Origin: JBGAPI01 sp044221335 | GTDB taxonomy: Bacteria > Pseudomonadota > Gammaproteobacteria > Xanthomonadales > Ahniellaceae | Direction of reading: 5' to 3' | DNA length: 64,000 bases | Assembly (NCBI GenBank): GCA_044221335.1 | Contig: JBGAPI010000001.1 | Span: forward strand, 220,724 to 284,723 | Shown: positions 44,819-53,770 of the stretch, piece after piece | Layout of the letters: the number at the start of each line of letters is the position of its first letter | Numbering within the stretch: position 1 is the first letter of the stretch | The notes under the pieces: model-generated | Seen by the model: the letters and a program-made list of their open reading frames with translations, nothing else | The model's database searches: none | What the model was told of the DNA's origin: nothing | Translations under genes and position numbers: made by a program

Positions 44819-46252
44819 ATGCCTGCTCGCCACCCTCCCCGCGCGCTCCTCGTCCTGCTGTCGTTCGCTCTCGCTGCGTGCGTCGCGACCCCGCCTCGCG
44901 GGGCCGACGGCGTCGCCACGCTGTTGCGCGAACGCCAGGCATCGGCCGCGGCGGTCGCCTCCGCCGAGCGCGCCGACGACGCGGCCAGCCGGGAGGTGGC
45001 GGTGCCGGACGCGCCGCTCGCGGTCGCCGACGCGCTCCGCCTCGCCTACACCCGCAACCCGCATCTCGCCGCCCGCTATGCGGCGCTCGGCATCGCGCGC
45101 GCGGAGGTGATCGCCGCCGGTCGACTTTCGGGACCGACCGTGTCCTACAGCCGCCTGACCGGCGGTGGCGCCGAGGCGATCGGTGCCGGACTGACGCAGA
45201 GCTTCTCCGACCTCCTGCTGCTGCCACTGCGCTCGCGGGTGGCGACGGCCGAATTCGAGCGCAGCGAACGCGAACTCGCGGCGGAACTCGCCGCGTTCGG
45301 CTCCGAGGTCGAGTCGGCCTGGATCGAGGCGGTCGCGGCGGAGCAGGTGTCGGCGGTGCGCGAGCTTGGCCGCCGCGCCGCCGCCGCATCGGCGGAGCTG
45401 GCCCAGCGCTACTTCGAGGCCGGCAACATCACCCGCCTGCAGCTCGCGCAGGAACAGGCGGCCGCCGCTGAGGCACGGATCGAGGCGCTGCGCGGCGTCG
45501 GCGCCGCTCGACAGGCGCGACGGAAGCTGGCCGGCCTGATGGGGCTGCCGAGTTCGGCGGCGTGGACGCTGCCCGTGCGGCTGCCGATCCCGCCGGAAAC
45601 GGAGGTGGCGCTCGCGGAACTCCAGTCCCGCGCGTCCATGCAGCGTCTGGACCTCGCCGCCGCGGACCGCGCGGTCGCCGCGGCCGAAGTGGCCGCGGCC
45701 GGCGCGCGGCATTTGCGCTGGCTCGGTGGGCTGGACCTCGGCATCCCCCGCGAACGCGGGCCCCGCGACCCGATCCAGCGCGGCCCCACGATCGCGTTGA
45801 CCTTGCCGCTGTTCGGCCAGGGCCAGGCCATGGTCGCGCGCGCCGACGCGGAACTCGCCGCCGCGCGAGCGCGCCGCGCCGAACTGGCGCTCGCGATCGA
45901 TCACGAGGTCGCGCTGGCCGCCGACCAGCTCGACGGCGCGCGGCAGATCGTCGCGCTGCACCGCGACGCGCTGCTCCCGGCCCGCGAGGCGATCGTCGCG
46001 CGGACCCAGGAGCGGGTGAACTACATGCTGGTCGGCAGCTTCGAGCTCCTGGCCGAACGCCGCGCCGCGTACGCCGCCTACCAGTCCTATCTCGAGGCGC
46101 TGCGCGACTTCAGCCTCGCGCGGGTCGCGCTGGCGCGTGCGGTCGGCGGGCCGCTCGGAGCGGCGGAAGGGTCGACGGACGGCGCCGGTGCCGACGACCT
46201 TCTGCCACCGGCGGAGGATCATTCCCACATGCACCACGGTGAACACCCATGA
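44819..46252 (+). CDS. TolC-family outer-membrane efflux lipoprotein of the copper cluster
   Basis: 477 residues from ATG 44819. Lipoprotein signal with lipobox LAAC (LLVLLSFALAACVATP). Two TolC/OEP repeats of long helices (ADALRLAYTRNPHLAARYAA, FERSERELAAELAAFGSEVE, RQIVALHRDALLPAREAIVA) with the periplasmic barrel between. It ends in a His-rich tail (PAEDHSHMHHGEHP) that could bind metal. It overlaps the multicopper oxidase by ATGA. No inner-membrane RND or adaptor gene is adjacent, so it may borrow a pump or work with the oxidase. First gene of a probable copper-resistance operon. Confidence 0.85.
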   Translation: MPARHPPRALLVLLSFALAACVATPPRGADGVATLLRERQASAAAVASAERADDAASREVAVPDAPLAVADALRLAYTRNPHLAARYAALGIARAEVIAAGRLSGPTVSYSRLTGGGAEAIGAGLTQSFSDLLLLPLRSRVATAEFERSERELAAELAAFGSEVESAWIEAVAAEQVSAVRELGRRAAAASAELAQRYFEAGNITRLQLAQEQAAAAEARIEALRGVGAARQARRKLAGLMGLPSSAAWTLPVRLPIPPETEVALAELQSRASMQRLDLAAADRAVAAAEVAAAGARHLRWLGGLDLGIPRERGPRDPIQRGPTIALTLPLFGQGQAMVARADAELAAARARRAELALAIDHEVALAADQLDGARQIVALHRDALLPAREAIVARTQERVNYMLVGSFELLAERRAAYAAYQSYLEALRDFSLARVALARAVGGPLGAAEGSTDGAGADDLLPPAEDHSHMHHGEHP

Positions 46253-47565
46253 GTCTGTCCCGTCGCGACTGGCTGCTCCGGATGAGCGCCGCGGCGGCGT
46301 TGGCGCCGGCCGCGTCCCGCGTCGACGCCGCGGTCGCACCGACCCCGGCGACGGGTGACGGAAACACCGGCGCAACGGCGAGCTACCGGCCAGTGCGCTC
46401 CTTGAACGGCTGGACCCTGCCCCATCGCCTCGTCGACGGCGTCAAGGAATTCCACCTCGTCGCCGAGGAGATCGAGCACGAGTTCGCCCCCGGCTGCGTC
46501 GCCAAGTGCTGGGGCTACAACGGCTCCACGCCGGGACCGCTGATCGAGGCGGTCGAGGGCGACCGGGTGCGGATCTACGTCACCAACCGCCTGCCCGAGC
46601 ACACCAGCATGCACTGGCACGGGATCCTGCTGCCCTCCGGGATGGATGGCGTCGGCGGCTTGAGCCAGCCGCAGATCGACCCGGGCGAGACCTACGTCTA
46701 CGAATTCACGCTCGCCCAGCACGGCACCCACATGTACCACCCGCACGCCGACGAGATGGTGCAGATGGCGGTCGGGATGATGGGCATGTTCGTGATCCAC
46801 CCGCGCGCCGCCGAGGACCCGCCGGTCGACCGCGACTACGCCTTCCTGCTGCACAACTGGGCGCTGCATCCGGGCACCTACCGGCCCGACCCCGCGGTGC
46901 TGCTCGACTTCGACCTGTGGACCTTCAACAGCAAGGTCTTCCCCGCGATCGAGACACTGGTTGCCGCCACCGGCGAGCGGGTGCGGATCCGGATCGGAAA
47001 CCTCTCCATGTGGAACCACCCGATCCACCTGCACGGCGTGCAGTTCGAGGTCACCGGTTCCGACGGCGGTCGCTGGCCGGCGGGCGCGCGGCGGCGCGAG
47101 GTCACCGAGATCGTCGGCGTCGGCCAGACCCGCGACCTCGAATTCGTCGCGGTGCCGGGCGACTGGGTCATGCACTGCCACATGGCCCACCACACGATGA
47201 ACGCGATGGGCCACGAACTGCCGAATCCGCTTGGCGTCGACCAGTCGCGGGTGAGCGACGAGGTCCGCGCATTGCTGCCGGGCTACCTGCCGATGGGCGA
47301 GGCGGGCATGGCCGAGCACCAGGAACACACCGAGATGGGCCACCACCGCGGTCCCGAGAACACCCTGCCGATGATGATGGGCAAGGGACCGTACGGGAAT
47401 CTGGAGATGGGCGGGATGTTCACGATGATCAAGGTGCGCGACGGCCTCGCGCGCGACGATTTCCGCGACCCGGGCTGGTACGCGGCGCCGCCTGGCACGA
47501 CGGCACACTGCGTCAGCCGGGATCCGGATTTCGGCAAGCCGCATCGGCGTCGAGGCAAGCGATGA
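46249..47565 (+). CDS. Tat-exported multicopper oxidase
   Basis: 438 residues. The N-terminus SRRDWLLRMSAAAALAP is a Tat signal (twin Arg). Copper sites: SMHWHG (T2/T3), HMYHPHADE (T3), NHPIHLHG (T1/T2) and VMHCHMAHHTMN (T1/T3), the full set. A Met/His-rich C-terminal third (GEAGMAEHQEHTEMGHHRGP, LPMMMGKGPYGNLEMGGMFT) is typical of CopA/CueO-type enzymes that oxidise Cu(I) in the periplasm. It is coupled at both ends, to the TolC-like gene upstream and the NTF2-like gene downstream. Confidence 0.92.
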   Translation: MSLSRRDWLLRMSAAAALAPAASRVDAAVAPTPATGDGNTGATASYRPVRSLNGWTLPHRLVDGVKEFHLVAEEIEHEFAPGCVAKCWGYNGSTPGPLIEAVEGDRVRIYVTNRLPEHTSMHWHGILLPSGMDGVGGLSQPQIDPGETYVYEFTLAQHGTHMYHPHADEMVQMAVGMMGMFVIHPRAAEDPPVDRDYAFLLHNWALHPGTYRPDPAVLLDFDLWTFNSKVFPAIETLVAATGERVRIRIGNLSMWNHPIHLHGVQFEVTGSDGGRWPAGARRREVTEIVGVGQTRDLEFVAVPGDWVMHCHMAHHTMNAMGHELPNPLGVDQSRVSDEVRALLPGYLPMGEAGMAEHQEHTEMGHHRGPENTLPMMMGKGPYGNLEMGGMFTMIKVRDGLARDDFRDPGWYAAPPGTTAHCVSRDPDFGKPHRRRGKR

Positions 47566-48071
47566 AGTGGTCCGACATCGGGGGCTTGATGATCGGGATG
47601 GTCGCGTCGCTGGTCGGATTCCAACCGGTGTTCGCACACGAGACGGTTGCCGCGACGCCTGCCAAAGACGGGGCCGTCCCTGCGGCGGCCGCGCCGGCGG
47701 TCGCCGTGGTCGATGCCTTCGGCGCGGCGCTGCAGGCCGGCGACCGCGACCGCATCGCCGAACTGCTCGACCCCGACGTCGTGATCCTGGAGAGCGGTCA
47801 CGCCGAGCATGGTCGCGCCGAATACCTCGCCCACCACGCCGGCGAGGACATCGCGTTCCTGCGCGGCGCCCGGATCGTCCTCGACCATCGCACGGCGGAA
47901 GCGACCGACGACCTCGCGGTCGTCGCCAGCGAGTCGACCCTCCACACGCGCGGCAAGGACGGACCGATCGATCTCGTCAGCACCGACACGATGGTCCTGC
48001 ATCGGGGTCCGCAGGGCTGGCGGATCACCCAGGTGCACTGGTCCTCGCACAAGGCACCCGCCGCGAAGTGA
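47562..48071 (+). CDS. Secreted NTF2-like (DUF4440/SnoaL-type) protein
   Basis: 169 residues. Signal peptide ending QPVFA-HE, an Ala-rich linker, then a cone-shaped NTF2 fold: VVDAFGAALQAGDRDRIAEL, VVILESGHAEHGRAEYLAHH, LHRGPQGWRITQVHWSSH. His residues in this domain could bind metal. Proteins of this type recur in copper clusters, but their role is not established. Overlaps the multicopper oxidase stop by ATGA and is the last gene of this three-gene unit. Confidence 0.8.
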   Translation: MKWSDIGGLMIGMVASLVGFQPVFAHETVAATPAKDGAVPAAAAPAVAVVDAFGAALQAGDRDRIAELLDPDVVILESGHAEHGRAEYLAHHAGEDIAFLRGARIVLDHRTAEATDDLAVVASESTLHTRGKDGPIDLVSTDTMVLHRGPQGWRITQVHWSSHKAPAAK

Positions 48072-48169
48072 GCGCCGGCCGGTCGCCTTCCCGCACGGAG
48101 GCTTGATCGCGGTCAACGTTGCGCCGGGACGGTCCCGCCAGCATCCGCTCCGACGGTCACAGCGTGCGC

Positions 48170-48201
48170 TTGACTCTGGACCCGGGTCCAGACGGCAGAC
48201 T
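48170..48201 (+). promoter_or_regulatory. MerR/CueR-type promoter with 18-bp palindromic operator
   Basis: -35 TTGACT (48170-48175) and a weak -10 CAGACT (48196-48201) are separated by 20 bp, the stretched spacing typical of MerR-family promoters. The spacer is filled by the perfect palindrome TCTGGACCCGGGTCCAGA (48175-48192). The ribosome site GGAGGT (48211-48216) and the ATG at 48222 follow. Copper-bound CueR would twist this promoter into an active form. Confidence 0.85.
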
Positions 48202-48221
48202 GGCCGCCCTGGAGGTGGATC

Positions 48222-48626
48222 ATGCGCGGCTACGGCATCGGTGAACTGGCGAAGCGGGCGGGAGTCGCGATCGACACCGTGCGCTACTACGAACGCAGCG
48301 GCCTGCTGCGACCCGCGGCACGGCTCGCCTCCGGCTACCGCCGCTACGGGGAGACCGAGCTGGCGCGACTGCGCTTCATCCGGCGGGCGAAGGCGCTCGG
48401 GTTCTCGCTGGACGATGTCGCCGAACTGCTCGGTCTCAGCGCGGGGCGCAATGTGCGCGAGGTCAAGCGGGCGGCGGAGCGCAAGCTCGCGGAAGTCGAG
48501 CAGCGCCTTGCCGATCTCACCCGCGTGCGCGATGGCCTCGCTGCCCTGATCACCGCCTGCCCCGGCCACGGCCGCGCGGAGCAGTGCCCGATCCTCGGCG
48601 CGCTGTCGGCGGAGGCGTCGCCATGA
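48222..48626 (+). CDS. CueR-like copper-responsive MerR regulator
   Basis: 134 residues. The MerR DNA-binding head (YGIGELAKRAGVAIDTVRYY-ERSGLL) is followed by the dimerisation helix (NVREVKRAAERKLAEVEQRL) and a C-terminal metal loop CPGHGRAEQCPI, with the Cys-x(n)-Cys spacing of CueR for Cu(I). The loop and the downstream Cu-ATPase make copper (or silver/gold) the likely signal. It sits right behind its own operator, so it should be autoregulated, and overlaps the ATPase start by ATGA. Confidence 0.9.
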   Translation: MRGYGIGELAKRAGVAIDTVRYYERSGLLRPAARLASGYRRYGETELARLRFIRRAKALGFSLDDVAELLGLSAGRNVREVKRAAERKLAEVEQRLADLTRVRDGLAALITACPGHGRAEQCPILGALSAEASP

Positions 48627-50917
48627 ACGCTGCTCACGAACGTCCGCCGCAGGCCGGATCGCCGCCCGAATCGTCCGCGCACGCCTGCTGCCATGGCGGC
48701 AGACCCGGTTCTCCGTCGACGGAGGACGCGCCGCCGGCCGATCGGATGCCGAAGCTGCACGCCCACCCTCCCGGCGCATCGCCCGCGGTGACGCGCCCGC
48801 CGGTCCCGTCCTCGCTGGCGCGCTACACCTGCCCGATGCATCCGGAGATCGTCCGCGACGCGCCCGGCGACTGCCCGCTCTGCGGCATGGCGCTGGAGTC
48901 GGTGCTGCCGCGCGCCACCGACGACGACGGCGAGAGCCCCGAGCTGATCGACTTCCGCCGGCGCTTCCGCTGGACGCTGCCGCTGTCGGTCCTGACGCTG
49001 GTGCTGGCGATGGCGGGTCACGACCTTCCCGGCCTCGCGGCATCGAGCCGCTCCTGGCTCGAGTTCGCACTGGCCACGCCGGTGGTGCTGTGGGCCGGCG
49101 CGCCGTTCTTCGCGCGCTGGCTCGCCTCGGTCCGTCAGCGCCGCCCGAACATGTGGACGCTGATCGGCACCGGCGTCGGCGCCGCGTACGGCTACAGCGT
49201 CGTCGCCGTGCTGGTACCCGGGCTGTTCCCGGATTCCTTCCGAGAGCACGGCCGGGTAGGGATCTACTTCGAGGCGGCCGCGGTGATCGTGTCGCTGACC
49301 CTGCTCGGCCAGATGCTGGAGCTCGGCGCCCGCGGCGCGACCTCGGTGGCGTTGCGGGCCCTGCTCGGCCTCGCACCGAAGACCGCGAGGCGGATCGATG
49401 CGGACGGCGGCGAGCACGACGTGGCACTCGCCGCGATCGCGGTCGGCGACCGACTCCGGGTGCGACCCGGCGAGAAGGTGCCGGTCGACGGCGTGGTGCT
49501 GGAGGGCCGCTCCAGCGTCGACGAGTCGATGCTGACCGGCGAGCCCCTGCCGGTCGAGAAGACCGTCGGCGCTCGCCTGGTCGGCGCCACCCTGAACGGT
49601 CACGGCAGCCTGACGATGCGGGCGGAGAAGGTCGGCGCCGACACCGTGCTGGCGCAGATCGTCGCGCTGGTCGCGGCGGCGCAGCGCTCGCGCGCGCCGC
49701 TGCAGCGCATCGCCGACCGGGTCAGCGTCGGCTTCGTACTGGCGGTGCTGGCGATCGCCCTGGTCACCCTCCTCGCCTGGGGGCTGTTCGGCCCGGCGCC
49801 GTCCTGGACCTACGGCGTGCTGAACGCGGTCGCTGTGCTGATCATCGCCTGCCCCTGCGCGCTCGGGCTGGCGACACCGATGTCGATCATGGTCGCCACC
49901 GGGCGCGCCGCGCAGTCGGGCGTACTGTTCCGGACCGCCGAGGCGATCGAGCGGCTGTCCGCGGTCGACACCCTGGTGGTCGACAAGACCGGCACGCTGA
50001 CGCTCGGCCGGCCGCGCTTTGGCGAGGCGATCGCGCTCGGCGCCGAGCACCCCGACGAGCTGCTCCGTCTCGCCGCCAGCCTCGAGCGCGGCAGCGAACA
50101 TCCGCTGGCGGCCGCGCTGGTCGACGCCGCCCGCGAACGCGGCCTGGCGCTCGCCGTCCCGACCGATGTCGTCGCGGAGCCCGGCGGCGGCCTGGTCGGG
50201 CGGGTCGAGGGTCGTCCGCTGCTGCTCGGCAACGCCCGGCTGCTCGCCGCGCACGGGATCGCCGTCGACGAGGGCGATGCGGCCGTGGCCCGGCTGCGCG
50301 CCGCAGGCGCCACCGTGTGCCATCTCGCCCTCGACGGCCGTCGCGCCGGGCTTCTTGCCGTGCACGATCCGGTCAAGCCGGGGAGCGCGGAGACGCTGGC
50401 CGCGCTGCGCCGGCAGGGGCTGCGCATCGTGATGGCCAGCGGCGACGCCCGCGCGACCGCGCTGGCCGTCGCGGGGGTCCTCGGGATCGCAGAGGTGGAG
50501 GCCGAGCAGACGCCGGCGGACAAGGCGGCGCTGGTCGCACGGCTGGCCGCGGAGGGACGGACCGTCGCGATGGCGGGCGATGGCATCAACGATGCGCCCG
50601 CGCTGGCGGCCGCGGCAGTCGGCATCGCCATGGGCAACGGCACCGACGTCGCGCTGTCGAGTTCCGCGGTGACGCTGGTGCACGGCGACCTCGGCGGCAT
50701 CCGGCGCGCCCTCGCGCTGGCCCGGGCCACGGTCGCCAACATGCGCCAGAACCTCGCGCTGGCCCTGGTCTACAACGCGATCGGCGTGCCACTCGCCGCC
50801 GGGGTGCTCTATCCCTTCACCGGCTGGCTGCTGAGCCCGATGGTCGCGGCACTGGCGATGAGCCTGTCGTCGGTGTCGGTGATCGGGAATGCGTTGCGGC
50901 TGCGGGCGGAAGGGTGA
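48623..50917 (+). CDS. Copper-translocating P1B-type ATPase (CopA/CopF-like)
   Basis: 764 residues from ATG 48623. The N-terminus has CCHGG and a His-rich stretch and, instead of a classical CxxC HMA domain, a heavy-metal-binding motif YTCPMHPEIVRDAPGDCPLC. Ion channel motif IACPCALGLATP (CPC), phosphorylation site DKTGTLTLG, ATP-binding SLERGSEHPLAAAL (with the HP), and hinge AMAGDGINDAPALAAAAVGI. Eight membrane helices are expected. It exports Cu(I) from the cytosol to the periplasm, where the multicopper oxidase of the same cluster can oxidise it. Coupled to the CueR-like regulator, so expression should rise with copper. Confidence 0.93.
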   Translation: MNAAHERPPQAGSPPESSAHACCHGGRPGSPSTEDAPPADRMPKLHAHPPGASPAVTRPPVPSSLARYTCPMHPEIVRDAPGDCPLCGMALESVLPRATDDDGESPELIDFRRRFRWTLPLSVLTLVLAMAGHDLPGLAASSRSWLEFALATPVVLWAGAPFFARWLASVRQRRPNMWTLIGTGVGAAYGYSVVAVLVPGLFPDSFREHGRVGIYFEAAAVIVSLTLLGQMLELGARGATSVALRALLGLAPKTARRIDADGGEHDVALAAIAVGDRLRVRPGEKVPVDGVVLEGRSSVDESMLTGEPLPVEKTVGARLVGATLNGHGSLTMRAEKVGADTVLAQIVALVAAAQRSRAPLQRIADRVSVGFVLAVLAIALVTLLAWGLFGPAPSWTYGVLNAVAVLIIACPCALGLATPMSIMVATGRAAQSGVLFRTAEAIERLSAVDTLVVDKTGTLTLGRPRFGEAIALGAEHPDELLRLAASLERGSEHPLAAALVDAARERGLALAVPTDVVAEPGGGLVGRVEGRPLLLGNARLLAAHGIAVDEGDAAVARLRAAGATVCHLALDGRRAGLLAVHDPVKPGSAETLAALRRQGLRIVMASGDARATALAVAGVLGIAEVEAEQTPADKAALVARLAAEGRTVAMAGDGINDAPALAAAAVGIAMGNGTDVALSSSAVTLVHGDLGGIRRALALARATVANMRQNLALALVYNAIGVPLAAGVLYPFTGWLLSPMVAALAMSLSSVSVIGNALRLRAEG

Positions 50918-51077
50918 CGGATCGTGCCGCTGCACGGGTCGTCGCAGCGGCGCGGAGGTTCGCGGAGCGCGCCATGACGACGCGTCACGGCGGAGGCGCT
51001 CAGGGTGCGCCCTGCGCCGCCAAACCGCGCATAATCGGGCGCTTCGCGGCCCATGCCGCAGCGTATGGAGCGTCGTG

Positions 51078-51887
51078 ATGGCCTCTCGCAATGTCCTGAT
51101 CACCGGCGGCGGTTCCGGGCTCGGTCGCGCGCTCGCGCAGCGTCATGCCCGCGCCGGCGACGTGGTCGCGGTGGCCGACCTGATGCCCGAGCGCGCGGCC
51201 GAGACCGTCGAGCTGCTCGGCGGGGCGCCGCATTTCGCGCTGACGGTGGACGTCGGCAGCGACGACTCGGTCGCCGCGATGGCGGCCGAGCTGCAGCAGC
51301 GCTGGGACCGCCTCGACGTTCTCTACAACAACGCCGGCGTCGCCAGCGGCGGCGGGCTGCTCGAGGCCGACATGGCCGAGTGGCAGTGGATGATCAACAT
51401 CAACCTGCTGGGCGTAGTGCGGGTCACCCGTGCATTGTTGCCGATGATGCTGGCGAAGAAGTCCGGCCACATCCTCAACACGGCGTCGTTCGCCGGCCTC
51501 GCCGGGGCGCCGAACATGATGAGCTACGGTGTCGCCAAGGCCGGCGTGGTGGCGTTCTCCGAGCAGCTCCGCGCCGAGCTGTACCGCCCGGGACTGAAGG
51601 TCAGCGTGATCTGTCCAGCCTTCTTCCAGACGCGCCTGCTGGAGAACTTCCGCGGCCAGAACGAGAAGATGAAGAAGGTCGCAGACCGGCTGATGAAGAC
51701 CGCGACGGTCAGCGCCGACGATGTCGCCGAGCACATCTTCCGCGCCGCCGGGCGTGGCGACTTCATGATCCTGCCGACCCCCGGGGAGGCCAGCCGCTGG
51801 CGGATCAAGCGCTGGTTCCCGACGCTGTACTTCAAGCAGCTGATGAAGCTGGTCGAGCAGCGTTCACAGATCGCGAAGCAGGTCTGA
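51078..51887 (+). CDS. Short-chain dehydrogenase/reductase
   Basis: 269 residues from ATG 51078. Cofactor motif TGGGSGLG (TGxxxGxG), NNAG (LYNNAGVASGGG), catalytic Ser in NTASFAGLAGAP, and Tyr-x-x-x-Lys in MSYGVAKAGVVAFSEQLRAE. The acidic residue after the second strand (VADL) suggests NAD(H) preference. Substrate unknown. The gene is 7 bp from the next, a saccharopine-dehydrogenase-like reductase; the pair may act on lipid-type substrates, which is inference. Confidence 0.9.
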   Translation: MASRNVLITGGGSGLGRALAQRHARAGDVVAVADLMPERAAETVELLGGAPHFALTVDVGSDDSVAAMAAELQQRWDRLDVLYNNAGVASGGGLLEADMAEWQWMININLLGVVRVTRALLPMMLAKKSGHILNTASFAGLAGAPNMMSYGVAKAGVVAFSEQLRAELYRPGLKVSVICPAFFQTRLLENFRGQNEKMKKVADRLMKTATVSADDVAEHIFRAAGRGDFMILPTPGEASRWRIKRWFPTLYFKQLMKLVEQRSQIAKQV

Positions 51888-51894
51888 GCCGGCG

Positions 51895-53064
51895 ATGGCG
51901 AAGAAGGTCAAGCGCAAGGCCGCGGCGGCGGATCCGACGGCAGCGCCACCGGAGCCGATGCCGGTCGCTGCGGAATCGACTGTGGCCGGGACGGACGACA
52001 CGCCATCCGCGCCGACCCGCGACTGGATGATCTATGGCGCCAACGGCTACACCGGTGAGCTGATCGTCGCCGAGGCCGTCCGGCGCGGGCTGCGCCCGGT
52101 GCTGGCGGGCCGCAACGCGGACGGCATCCGCGCGCTCGCCGAACGCTACGACCTGCCGGCGCGCAGCTTCTGTCTCACCGACGCCCGCACCGTCGAGTCG
52201 GCGCTGTCCGGCATCGGCCTGGTGCTGAACTGCGCCGGGCCGTTCTCGGCGACCGCGCAGCCGATGCTCGACGGCTGCCTCGCGTTGAAGGCCCACTACC
52301 TCGACATCACCGGCGAGATCAGCGTGTTCGCGCACTGCCATGCGCAGCACGAGCGCGCGGTCGCCGCCGGCGTGGTGGTGCTGCCGGGCGCCGGCTTCGA
52401 CGTGGTGCCGACCGACTGCCTCGCCGCCATGCTGAACCGCGAGCTGCCGCACGGCCGCGAACTGACGCTCGCCTTCGAGGCCGGCGGCGGTCCCAGCCGC
52501 GGCACCGCGAAGACCAGCATCGAGGGCCTGGCCGGCGGCGGCAAGGTACGCCGGGACGGCGTGCTGACCGACGTGCCGCTGGCCTACAAGGACCGCAGCT
52601 TCCTGAAGGACGGTGTCCCGGTCTCCACGATGTCGATTCCCTGGGGCGACGTCTATACCGCCTTCGTCTCGACCGGTATCCCCAACATCGAGACCCATAT
52701 GGCGATGCCGCCGAAGACGATCGCGCGGCTGCGCCAGCTGCGCCGCCTGCAGTGGCTGTTCGGCCTCGGCTTCGTGCAGAACTTCCTGAAGGGCCGGGTC
52801 GACAAGGGTCGCGCCGGCCCCGATGCGGACAAGCGCGCCCGCACCGGCACCCACGTCTGGGGCGAGGTGCTGCACGCCTCCGGCAAGTCGCTGCAGCTGG
52901 AGCTCGTCACCCCGAATGGCTACGACCTCACCGTGACCGCCGCGCTCGGCATCGTCGAGCACCTCGCGGCGCGGACACCGGCCGGCGGCTACTACACGCC
53001 GTCTGAGCTGATGGGAGCCGACTACGTGCTGTCGCTGCCGGGCGTGAAGCTCCTCCGCACCTAG
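51895..53064 (+). CDS. Saccharopine dehydrogenase-like reductase (trans-acting enoyl reductase type)
   Basis: 389 residues. A Lys/Ala/Pro-rich N-terminal extension of about 40 residues precedes the Rossmann motif MIYGANGYTGELIVAEAVRR. Further family features: LNCAGPFSATAQPMLDGCLA, HYLDITGEISVFAHCHAQHE and LPGAGFDVVPTDCLAAMLNR. This is the pattern of mycobacterial-type trans-acting enoyl reductases and their many proteobacterial homologues, rather than of true lysine-pathway enzymes. Substrate unknown. In an operon with the short-chain dehydrogenase. The TAG stop is followed at once by a hairpin (AGCGGGCCCCGGCCCGCT). Confidence 0.82.
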   Translation: MAKKVKRKAAAADPTAAPPEPMPVAAESTVAGTDDTPSAPTRDWMIYGANGYTGELIVAEAVRRGLRPVLAGRNADGIRALAERYDLPARSFCLTDARTVESALSGIGLVLNCAGPFSATAQPMLDGCLALKAHYLDITGEISVFAHCHAQHERAVAAGVVVLPGAGFDVVPTDCLAAMLNRELPHGRELTLAFEAGGGPSRGTAKTSIEGLAGGGKVRRDGVLTDVPLAYKDRSFLKDGVPVSTMSIPWGDVYTAFVSTGIPNIETHMAMPPKTIARLRQLRRLQWLFGLGFVQNFLKGRVDKGRAGPDADKRARTGTHVWGEVLHASGKSLQLELVTPNGYDLTVTAALGIVEHLAARTPAGGYYTPSELMGADYVLSLPGVKLLRT

Positions 53065-53120
53065 AGCGGGCCCCGGCCCGCTGCTCTTGTGCTGTGGCAG
53101 GAGCGGCCCGGATGCCGCTC
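53065..53120 (+). repeat. Two REP-like hairpins after the reductase gene
   Basis: AGCGGGCCCCGGCCCGCT directly follows the stop, then GAGCGGCCCGGATGCCGCTC about 18 bp on. Both have the GAGCGG core of the REP units elsewhere in the window. The second overlaps the start region of the next gene. Confidence 0.6.
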
Positions 53121-53654
53121 AATCCGATGGATTGGCTAGAGAGCCTGCCGATGCACCGCCGACTGTTCTGGTTCCACCTGCTGTTCATTCTTCCCGGCGT
53201 CGGCGTCGTGGCGATCGCCGGCTACAACGCCCTGGCGGCCTTCGGAGTGGCGCTGCCGGGGCTGGCGGGTGCGCCGCGACCCTCCCTGCTCACCTGTGCG
53301 ATCCTCGCCGCGGTCGGCCTCCTGATCGCCGGCCAGGCCGCGTGGCAGATGCGCCTCGGTCATCGGCACAACACGCTGGTCGATCGGCTGCAGCGCCGCG
53401 GTCGCCGGATCGACGCGGTGGTCGAGCGCGTCGAGCGGATTGGCAGCAGCCGCAGCGAAGACGGCGAGCTGGCCTGGAGAATCACGGCAGCGACGGTCGA
53501 TCCCGCGCTCGGCGGCAGGCGGCAGTTCACCAGCGATACCCTGTGGCACCCGACGCCGCCCGCGGCACCGGGCGACGTGGTCGGCGTATACGTCGATCCG
53601 GAGGCGCCGGAGGACTCTCTGTTCGACGAACTGCCGCCGGGACGCAGGCGATAG
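53112..53654 (+). CDS. DUF3592-like membrane protein
   Basis: 180 residues from ATG 53112. Two membrane segments (LFWFHLLFILPGVGVVAIAG and LLTCAILAAVGLLIAGQAAW) flank a short loop. The soluble C-terminal part (RRIDAVVERVERIGSS, GDVVGVYVDPEAPEDSLFDE) has the beta-strand pattern and the Tyr-Val-Asp-Pro motif typical of DUF3592 proteins. Function unknown. The start lies in a REP-like hairpin; a GTG 18 bp upstream is an alternative. Confidence 0.65.
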   Translation: MPLNPMDWLESLPMHRRLFWFHLLFILPGVGVVAIAGYNALAAFGVALPGLAGAPRPSLLTCAILAAVGLLIAGQAAWQMRLGHRHNTLVDRLQRRGRRIDAVVERVERIGSSRSEDGELAWRITAATVDPALGGRRQFTSDTLWHPTPPAAPGDVVGVYVDPEAPEDSLFDELPPGRRR

Positions 53655-53770
53655 ACCCGACCCGGGTCCGCTCTGCGGGGCTCGCGCACCGTGCCTCCAT
53701 CCTCCTTCCACAGTCGTCCCGGAGGATGGCTGCCGTCGACGCCTCGGCGTCTTTTCGATGGAGTACGACG

